NCBI GenBank assembly: GCA_964034945.1
Contig: OZ035960.1
Coordinates: 45,487,002 to 45,551,001 of the forward strand
Length of the DNA: 64,000 bases
Direction: 5' to 3'
DNA from: Chrysopilus asiliformis
Taxonomy: Eukaryota; Arthropoda; Insecta; Diptera; Rhagionidae
Shown here one piece after another: positions 56,564 through 64,000 of this stretch (the first letter of the stretch is position 1; every line of letters begins with the position of its first letter). Both the position numbers and the translations under genes were made by a program. The notes under the pieces were generated by a model. That model ran no database searches. It saw only the letters and a list, made by a program, of their open reading frames with translations, and was not told the origin of the DNA.

Positions 56564-56999
56564 CTGCTTATTGCGAAGATTATGTACCTATATAAATTGT
56601 AATTTTAGGATTATTTTGTATGCATTATATGATAAATACACGTGGGTCATTTTATGACCCGAACATGTTATGTGTGTGTGTTATTTGAACATAATAGAAG
56701 GGTTAAGGGTTAAGCAATATCTCTGAGAGTACACCTAACAATGGCTTATTTTTAAGTCAGTTAACAAATGTTCGTGGGTACTTGTTTTTTTAAACACTCC
56801 TTCATCCATCTGTGCTTTTTTTCAAACTCTTTTTTTGAAGTTCACAGCCAGTGAAATGGCTACACAAGTAGCTTCAATGTAATTTAGGGACATGTTGACT
56901 GGTCAAGAATCAAACGAAAAATGATTTATTGTGCAATAATATTGCATCGTATAGGGTCATGTCAATAATATTGTACGTCTAAGGGCCACATGATGTTTG

Positions 57000-58770
57000 C
57001 AAACGTATTTCAATAAATCGAAATGTTCAAACAATTGCAACAAAAAAATCTAGCAACATATATACCTAAGTAATCAAATACTTTTTTATTTACGTTTTTT
57101 TTAAGCGGTGATTTCCCCATATCATTCATATATTGCGTAATTATCAATTCTGAGAAATTTTTAAATTTTCTTTTCGGTTTGATTCTTTTGGGCGAGATTT
57201 ATTTTATAAAAGTTCAAATAATAGAACATAAGTTCAAATATTAGAGGTAAAGTACGAAAAAATCGTTGGTTCAAATAACTGGGAGTTTAAATATTTTTGA
57301 AACATTCCTGTGAAGTTTCATATTTTTTGTATTTTTTTTTTAAATTTACATTTTGATATTTTAATCTCAATTTAATTAGCCAAAGTGGCTACTGCTTTTT
57401 AAAATTATTTTCTATAACGACTAAAAAACCGAGTAAAAACAGTGTTTTTTTGGCGATATACATTCAACGCAACCACATCGCTATGTGCCCTTGAAAGCTT
57501 AGAAGTATTTGACTAAAAAGTAAATAAAGCCATTACCACGAAATTGACCAAAGGTCAAGATCAGTTCCCATTTAATAGAAAAAATATTTTATTTTTAAAT
57601 CTATTATTCCTGAAAAATGAGACATTTTTTTATTTCCTCCAAAAACTCTGATATGTAAAAGGCGTTTTTCCACAGACTTAACATTATGCAAATAATTTAT
57701 TTCATGTTTTAGAGACTTCATATAGAAATCATCATACTATGTATAGGCCAGACACCACCAGACATCGCCCACAATCAGAATTAGCCGGACAAACAAATAT
57801 AACTTGATCATGAGTGTTATCACTCTGTTGATACGAAGCTTTGAAATAATTCGCGACTGACAGATTCCCATTGTACACACGCATTTTTCACAATCAAGTG
57901 TAAACATATAAAAGCTTAAAATATTTTAGAGAATTTAGTCATCGTAAGTTCGTCAAGCAGCCCAAAACGCAAACGAACTGGGGTTGAAAGCAATTTTTTT
58001 AAGGGCTTCTAATTGAAAAAATACGATAAAAAAGGTAGTCTGAATAGTTTATGAGTAGATTTAAAAATAGATCAAATTTACTTACAAGTTAATACAAAGT
58101 TGTTTAAAACAAGAAAATATAAAAATTATATTAAGTGATTGTCAGTGGAACCTGAACTGAATTTATTAATTTGTTGTGGCAATTAAAGTCTTGTATTTTA
58201 TAATATTTCACTAGATAAAACTCAATATTAAAAGTTTTGATTTTTTTAAATTTAATACATGAAAATCTTGTTTATTTTAACTTAACACCCATCGTTTTGA
58301 AGTTACCAACTATTGATATGTTTAATGGTTTTTTAATACACGTGCAAGTTTTTTAAATTAAAAACTCGTTTATTTACAGTGAACATACAATTGTTATCAA
58401 ATTGTGTAGCATTTCATTTTGTGAAAATGTTAAACTTTAAGTTTATTAATATCTCTCTATAAACAAAGTATTTTCGGGTCATGGGAAGTTTGGCAGCTTT
58501 AGTTTGTTTGCTTATTTTCGTGTAAATGTAAATATTGATGTATTTTTTTATTACAAGAGTAATAACTAATCAGTCAACGGTAGTTCGTTTAGAAATGTTG
58601 GCAATGAAATTTCAATGGGAAAAACAGGTGTCTCAAAACAAAATTTTGTAAAAAAAAACTGTGAATGTAATTAATTTTATGTTTGCCGATTTTCTATTTA
58701 GGAAAAGAATTAATTCAGTTGTGATTTTAATCTTAAAAAAAATTAAAAAAAATTTAATTTTTGTAAAAAT
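57000..58770. other. Intergenic DNA, no gene
   Basis: AT-rich, without coding frames or paired ends that I can support. Confidence 0.5.
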
Positions 58771-58800
58771 ACGCAAAAAAAAATAAAAAAAAATTTTAAA

Positions 58801-59016
58801 AAAAAGCTTTTATTAAAAAAAATGCACTAAAAAGAAAAAAATAATTTTCTGGACGCTGTGTATCACAAATATAAAAGCTTTTAAAAAGCGAGATAAATGT
58901 TTATTTTATTGTTTTATGCTTTATCTCGCTTTTTAAAAGCTTTTATATTTGTGATACACAGCGTCCAGAAAATTATTTTTTTCTTTTTAGTGCATTTTTT
59001 TTAATAAAAGCTTTTT
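58801..59016. repeat. Exact 97-bp-arm palindrome
   Basis: Bases 58801-58897 and 58920-59016 are exact reverse complements, separated by 22 bases. Weaker A/T-rich pairing extends another 20 bases or so outward. The arm tip ATAAAAGCTTTTAAAAAGCG plus AGATAAA resembles the sequence at 59965-59990 beyond the satellite. The right arm leads almost directly into the tandem array. The palindrome could be two head-to-head copies of one element end. Confidence 0.9.
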
Positions 59017-59089
59017 TTAAAATTTTTTTTTTATTTTTTTTTATTTTGTTCTTTTTAGTCTTCGAATATATAGTTTTACATTTGAGATG

Positions 59090-59827
59090 TCCTTACAGGC
59101 TTTTTAACTTGAGAATCGTATTCAGCGAACCCCAAAACCCGCAGAATATATTTTTTCCCGGAACAATTGAGAAAAAGGATAATCACGTTATCCTTACAGG
59201 ACATTCCGTTATCCTTACAGACTTTTTAATGACAGATTCGGATTCAGCGACCCCAAAAACCCCAGAATAGATTTTTTTCCGGAAAATTTGGAGAAAAGGA
59301 TAATCACGTTATCCTTACAGGACCTTCCGTTATCCTTACAGACTTTTTAATGACAGATTCGGATTCAGCGACCCCAAAAACCCCCAGGATAGAGTTTTTT
59401 CCGGAAAATTTGGAGAAAAGGATAATCACGTTATCCTTACAGGACCTTCCGTTATCCTTACAGACTTTTTGATGACAGATTCGGATTCAGCGACCCCAAA
59501 AACCCCAGAATAGATTTTTTTCCGGAAAATTTGGAGAAAAGGATAATCACGTTATCCTTACAGGACCTTCCGTTATCCTTACAGACTTTTTAATGACAGA
59601 TTCGGATTCAGCGACCCCAAAAACCCCCAGAATAGATTTTTTTTCCGGAAAATTTGGAGAAAAGGATAATCACGTTATCCTTACAGGACCTTCCGTTATC
59701 CTTACTGACTTTTTAATGACAGATTCGGATTCAGCGACCCCAAAAACCCCCAGGATAGATTTTTTTCCGGAAAATTTGGAGAAAAGGATAATCACGTTAT
59801 CCTTACAGGACCTTCCGTTATCCTTAT
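59090..59827 (+). repeat. Tandem repeat, six units of ~122 bases
   Basis: GGATAATCACGTTATCC recurs starting near 59177, 59298, 59420, 59541, 59664 and 59786, so the period is 121-123 bases, with a diverged partial unit before it. Each unit contains a small hairpin (GGATAA-TCACG-TTATCC), TTATCCTTACAG twice, and CAGATTCGGATTCAGCGACC. Units differ by only a few bases, mostly in homopolymer length. Open frames across it are translations of the repeat. Confidence 0.95.
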
Positions 59828-59990
59828 AAGGACGAAGTAGTGAAAATATTGTATTGTCATCGGACTTATATAAGTGTGCAAAATTTCAAGTCAATCGGAC
59901 AAGTGGAAGTGGGTCAAAATTGGGTTGCAAGATTTGATCTGACAGACAAACAGACAAGATAGCGAGCTAAATAAAAGCTTTTAAAAAATG
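59828..59990 (+). repeat. Probable element tail after the tandem array
   Basis: Contains AATTTCAAGTCAATCGGACA and a GACAGACAAACAGACA run, then AGCGAGCTAAATAAAAGCTT, related to the palindrome arm tip (GCGAGATAAA, AAAAGCTTTTAAAAA). This suggests that palindrome, array and tail belong to one mobile element. Its type is not known. Confidence 0.45.
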
Positions 59991-62900
59991 ACTTAAACTT
60001 TTTTATTATTAACTATTCGTGAAATATTTTAATATCAAAAGAATTCATTTTAATTTAAAAACCCTCTGGCTGTTTTCTGTCTGTAAACTCTATTACGCAG
60101 TGAAAAAAAATCAGCAAATTTTAAAATTTGAAGCCAATAGGTTTTTCGTAAAAAGTAATGTAAAGTTCCTGACTGGCCAAATCAATTAAATTAAATAAAA
60201 AATTATTTATAAAGTAGTAAATAAACCCGCCCTTATGCATTTCTCGATGATCCTCTTTTCTACTCTTTTAAAAATAGAAGAATATTTTATTTCATATTTT
60301 GTCGAGAATGGACAAGTAATTTTTTTAGTATTCGAAGTGAGCATTTTAAAATTGAGAAAAAAAATCGAAAAAAGTGTGACTAACCAGGACCATTTTTTTG
60401 TGTAAAAATTATCTTCAATTGCATCTAAAAAAAATATTTTGCCTACAAAATATATAAGGAAGGTTTTTCTCATCGGTTCAATGTCATGCCCCACGTAGGG
60501 GACATGAGGTCTTAACGGTTGTAAAATTTATCTGTAATTGCAAGTCACTTTTGTGTTTTTTTTTAAATTTAGAACAGTGGCACAAAGAAAAAAAAAGAAA
60601 AAGAAATAACAGAAATGTTGGAAACTACGCCAGATATTTAAGTAGAAACAACGTCAGATATTTAAGTAGGTGATCAGAGATACCTGCAAGCATGCAAGCA
60701 AGGATACATGACCAAGAAGACCCTGAAGAGGACTTGCTTTTGGGGGATCTTCTATATGCACGTGGTGATGATGATAAAAGGTTGTGAGGCGTATTATACA
60801 CGGCGAGCAAAGATTAAGAGGTTTTAGTTGAACTGACTTATTATCGTAGCATTTCGTCAATAATTTTTACAACACGGTTCAATAATATGACAGTTCATTT
60901 AGCGTCAAATTACGTCGGAAGTAGATATTGTTGATGGCTTTTTACCAAATACACACAAAACCAAAAAGTCGAAAATTTTCGAACCGTCTTATTTCGAAAA
61001 CCATTTACCGATGACCACACTCTAGTTTTATATAGGCACTCTAGTTTCGGATTTTCAAAAATACTAAATTTTTCTCAATTTTCAGAAATTATTCTTCATA
61101 ATTAAATAAAAAATTATTTAATAAGTTTCCGCCTGTTTTGGCCAAAAATTAGAGTTTCGATTTTGGCCTCAAAACCAATTTTGGTGGGACACTACTCTCA
61201 ATCCTAACAACTCAATTTGCGAATTGTTTTTGAACCTCACTGCGTGGTTAATTTGTTGCAATTGTTTTTGTTTTGACCTTACTTTAACCGTGCTTCGAAT
61301 GTAAAAACATCCAAATAAAGGCCGCTTAGGCGAATTAAAAAAGATTCAAAGAAAATACAGTCAAAACAATTGTAATTATTCTTTGTGTTTTAAACCTTTC
61401 TTCGACTTATCGACACAAAAAAACATTGGCTTGTATTCATGTTCAACAAAACCTGTGTTTAAAAATGACTATGAATACGCACCATTATGTTTAGTTACCT
61501 CTTCAACCTCTTCAACCACATCACGAGCACGTGGGCTCGACAAGAATTTTATGCTGGTGTAAATTTGATAATGAATTTACGGAACTTGTAGGGTAGATGA
61601 AAATAACGATTTTTCATCAAAAAATCTCACGAAATGATGTGAAATGTTTATATATTCTTCATTATACTGATATAACAAGAACATCGTGACATTATTTCAG
61701 TATTTCGTGATCAATTTAAAATTGTAGAAAACTTGTTTTGAAATTAAAATCGTAGAAAAGGCAAGAATTTCCGTAAGACAATCTGAACTTTAAATTAGCG
61801 AAAATTTTGACCTCTAAGATTTTGTCTAGACGCACTTTTTTACATCAGCTGGTAACAATATTGACTTTCTTTTTAGAACAAATCTTTTAATTGCCTAAAG
61901 TGTATCTCTTTTTTGATAAGATTGAAATAGCTAATATAAATAGACATGCGATCTTAACACGATTTTTTGATAGTTTTATGAATGAGAGTTACTTGTATAT
62001 TGTACTTTTTGGTTGACTGCACAGGTTAGAGATAATAATTACAATTATATAAAATGAAACAATACTATAATATTGTGAGTGATTGTGGTTTTTTTTGCCG
62101 TTACAAAAAATCTATAAAAAAGCAATTATCATTTAAGCCATACAGAGTAACGCTACATTTAAACAAGGGGTGTTAAGTGTCGCTATTAGTTGTTTTTACT
62201 GGTTTATTAATTCAAAAAATTCTCTCATTTGAAGAAAAACGGACTCCAATTAGTAGAAAATTGATAATCATTTAGCGCCATAGAAAATTTTACTTGTATT
62301 AAAAACATTTTCTTTGAAACTGGACAACATCGTCTTTGAAAATAAGACAGATTTACTTATACTTAAAGAAAACTTCAAACCGTAGAAAATTTTCTTTAAT
62401 TAGAGGTTAAAAATATACATAATTCTTTGGTCTGAAGATACAACATTTTCTGAGTGTTTAATTACAGCGATAATAATATTTTTTTATTCGGCAGAATATG
62501 ATTTGTTTTCTCTATTTTTTTTAATTTTTTATGAATAAAAATAGATTAGGTATTTCGTAAAATACATATATAGATATTATACGCTTTTGTATTTATTTTT
62601 GGCAATTTTATATTGAAATTGAAAATATCGCCCGCGTTACAGAAGATGGAAGAAAGTGTCATTTTCTGTTTTGTAATTTTTTAGCGATTTCATTCTTCTT
62701 TATTTAGCTAAATTAAATCTGCTGATTACGTAGCTTTAGCTCGTATAATACATTGTACAAATATATCTCAGTAAAATACTATATTTCTATGCAAATAAGT
62801 ATCAAAATCGAGCATAGGGCAAGGTGACAATTTTTGTCACCTGTTATCTTTGAGAGAAACAACAGCCGTTTCTTGTTAACTGTACATGGCGTACAAAATA

Positions 62901-63283
62901 AAAATTATTAACTGATGTTGAGTATATATAAATGAATGTTAAATAATTCAGATGTTCTTTTCTGTATGTACTACCTTAAGTTATCAATCAGCAACTGTGC
63001 AATATACGGAACAAATTTACTACAAATAACAAAACCTTTAGTTAAACTATAAGTAGAATGGATTCATCATAAAAACTTTAGCTAAATCAAACATGGAATT
63101 CATAATAATGAGTAACTCAATATTCACCTGTAATTTCATTTCGGGAAATACATTATCTATACACGTACAAGGGCGACATGTGATAAAAATGAAGAAAAAA
63201 ATATTTGATTAGAATAGCACATAACTTTTCATACTAACACTAAGCCCGTGCACTTAATATTAACCCCCCAACACGTCTTTCAG
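59991..63283. other. Intergenic DNA upstream of the methyltransferase
   Basis: About 3.3 kb of AT-rich sequence without recognised repeats or genes. A slightly richer patch at 60600-60830 has short frames on both strands but no similarity that I recognise. The promoter or a 5' UTR exon of the next gene may lie here. Confidence 0.5.
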
Positions 63284-63291
63284 GCTTTCCA

Positions 63292-63448
63292 ATGGGTAAA
63301 AATTCGATTTTAATAAAGGATGGAGGTTTTGCGACACAACTGACGGTACACGTAGGTGAACAAATTGATGGAGATCCACTATGGAGTTCTAGATTTAATG
63401 CAACCAATCCGGAGGCCGTCATTAAAACTCACCTAGATTTCTTAGAAG
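63292..63448 (+). CDS. Methyltransferase exon 1
   Basis: MGKNSILIKDGGFATQLTVH to IKTHLDFLE; ends in phase 1 at donor GTAAAT. Confidence 0.88.
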
Positions 63449-64000
63449 GTAAATCTTTTCAAAAGCAGAAACCATCTGTAACCAAAAAATCGAAACATTG
63501 TATTTTAGCTGGCGCCGATGCAATTCTTACGAATACGTATCAGTCAAGCGTGGAGGGATATATGGAATTTCTAGACTTAGATGAAGAACAAAGTGTCGAG
63601 CTAATAAAAGAAACGGTTCAGCTTGCACATGTAGCCAGAGAAAGATTTTTAAACGAACACAAAATCGAAGATCCTAACAAAGGTTTTTTACGAAAATTTA
63701 AAAGGCAAAATTCATTTGAAAATTCATTCCGTCAGGACTACCTATGATAGTTGGCTCAATTGGTCCATATGGAGCTCATTTACATGATGGGTCCGAATAT
63801 ACTGGAAGCTACGCCGATAATGTACCTTTGGACGTTATAAAAAAGTGGCATCGAATACGGATTGACGCCGTTTTGGAAATAGGTATTGATGCTCTTGCTA
63901 TTGAAACGATACCCTGTCTGGTATGAATCAAAAACGAAGATGAAATTATGTATTAATTCATGTTTTTCTAGATGGAAGCGAAAGGTCTTATTGATTTACT
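63292..64000 (+). CDS. Homocysteine S-methyltransferase (CG10621-like), N-terminal part, runs off the window
   Basis: Four exons give the first ~181 residues; the rest lies beyond 64000. Family members transfer a methyl group from S-methylmethionine or S-adenosylmethionine to homocysteine, making methionine in the cytosol. Visible signatures of the TIM-barrel family are KDGGFATQL near the start, ILTNTYQSS, MIVGSIGPYGAHLHDGSEYT and ALAIETIPCL. The zinc-binding Cys residues lie further C-terminal and cannot be checked. The start ATG follows a pyrimidine-rich acceptor (CGTCTTTCAG ending at 63283), so a 5' UTR exon upstream is likely. The three introns are 60, 53 and 51 bases. Confidence 0.9.
63509..63682 (+). 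CDS. Methyltransferase exon 2
   Basis: Acceptor TGTATTTTAG; completes Ala, then GADAILTNTYQSSVEGYMEF to EDPNK. The donor AAAG|GTTTTT is weak, but it is the one that joins in frame to the conserved GLPMIVGSIGPYG. Confidence 0.85.
63736..63920 (+). CDS. Methyltransferase exon 3
   Basis: Acceptor TTCCGTCAG; GLPMIVGSIGPYGAHLHDGS to LAIETIPCL; donor GTATGA, phase 0. Confidence 0.9.
63972..64000 (+). CDS. Methyltransferase exon 4 (partial)
   Basis: Acceptor TTTTTCTAG; reads MEAKGLIDLL to the window edge, matching the family sequence that follows ETIPC. Confidence 0.85.

Larger units (their letters stand above)
55168..56702 (+). mobile_element. Decayed piggyBac element, second family (nested)
   Basis: TTAA at 55164-55167 and 56703-56706; ends CCCTTCTATTATGTTC / CCCTTCTATTATGTTC inverted. 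Palindromes built on CGGGTCAT...ATGACCCG sit near both ends. Contains a dispersed repeat (about 55515-55890), a transposase C-terminal fragment and a perfect hairpin. Different from the piggyBac at 34191. Confidence 0.92.
54982..56990. mobile_element. TIR element containing a nested piggyBac
   Basis: Ends TGTGGCCCCTAGACGTACAA and inverted TGTGGCCCTTAGACGTACAA, both running into TATTATTG. The interior before and after the nested element repeats ATTGTGCAATAT-like palindromes. The nested piggyBac (55168-56702) sits at a TTAA. Superfamily unresolved. Confidence 0.78.

Noticed and set aside
59090..59827. Regular repeats considered as a CRISPR array
   Set aside because: Eukaryotic context, whole 122-base unit conserved without unique spacers, no cas genes.
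59593..59829. Repetitive 78-codon frame
   Set aside because: Direct translation of the 122-base tandem units; the unit length varies between 121 and 123, so the frame is not kept.
60600..60830. Short frames in a less AT-rich patch
   Set aside because: No start, splice or domain evidence on either strand.

Overview
The window is eukaryotic and almost certainly from an insect, most likely a fly (Diptera). Its genes are split by GT-AG introns, many of them 50-75 bases long. The base composition is strongly AT-rich, and the proteins match well-known fly families. Four protein-coding genes could be assembled, all on the + strand: (1) an orphan seven-transmembrane receptor of the GPR158/GPR179 class (smog/CG31760-like), 11 exons from 2746 to 21167, about 735 residues; (2) Mon1, subunit of the Mon1-Ccz1 Rab7 exchange factor, 4 exons from 24813 to 27361, 507 residues; (3) Nak, the Numb-associated/AP2-associated kinase (AAK1/BMP2K family), 8 exons from 29129 to 51635, about 1435 residues; (4) the first four coding exons of a homocysteine S-methyltransferase (CG10621-like), from 63292 and cut by the window end. 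Exon phases agree at every junction that I checked.

Most of the remaining sequence is introns and intergenic DNA packed with transposon relics. I recognised these by paired inverted ends, target-site duplications and transposase fragments. They include a decayed mariner (10139-11344), two deletion derivatives of one IS630/Tc1-like element (8233-8791, 43144-43696), two different decayed piggyBac elements at TTAA (34191-35816, 55168-56702) and three short TTAA-flanked piggyBac-type MITEs. There is also a Harbinger-like element at TTA (38102-40817), hAT-like elements with 8-base duplications (45219-45969, 54475-54655), Helitron ends with hairpin plus CTAG (3264-3642, 30427-30899), and several foldback MITEs.

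Layout: 1-2699 is upstream DNA with one MITE, ending in a probable 5' UTR exon with a small upstream ORF. 2746-21167 is the receptor gene, with large transposon-filled introns 1, 2, 8 and 10. 21168-24812 holds its 3' UTR and two MITEs. Mon1 is compact apart from its 0.9-kb first intron. 27362-29128 is the Mon1 tail, a nested inverted repeat and the Nak upstream region. Nak occupies 22.5 kb because introns 1, 3, 6 and 7 hold nested transposons, up to three levels deep. 51636-63283 is gene-poor and carries MITEs, a nested piggyBac, an exact 97-bp-arm palindrome at 58.8-59.0 kb and a roughly 122-bp tandem repeat at 59.1-59.8 kb.

The genes do not form an operon or pathway. Mon1 and Nak both act in endocytic membrane traffic (Rab7 conversion and clathrin-adaptor phosphorylation), but nothing in the sequence links their regulation. 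I found no RNA gene, CRISPR array or clearly new gene system. The most unusual structures are a tRNA-promoter-like module carried by a terminal-inverted-repeat element, the exact palindrome next to the satellite, and a possible alternative short Nak transcript end.
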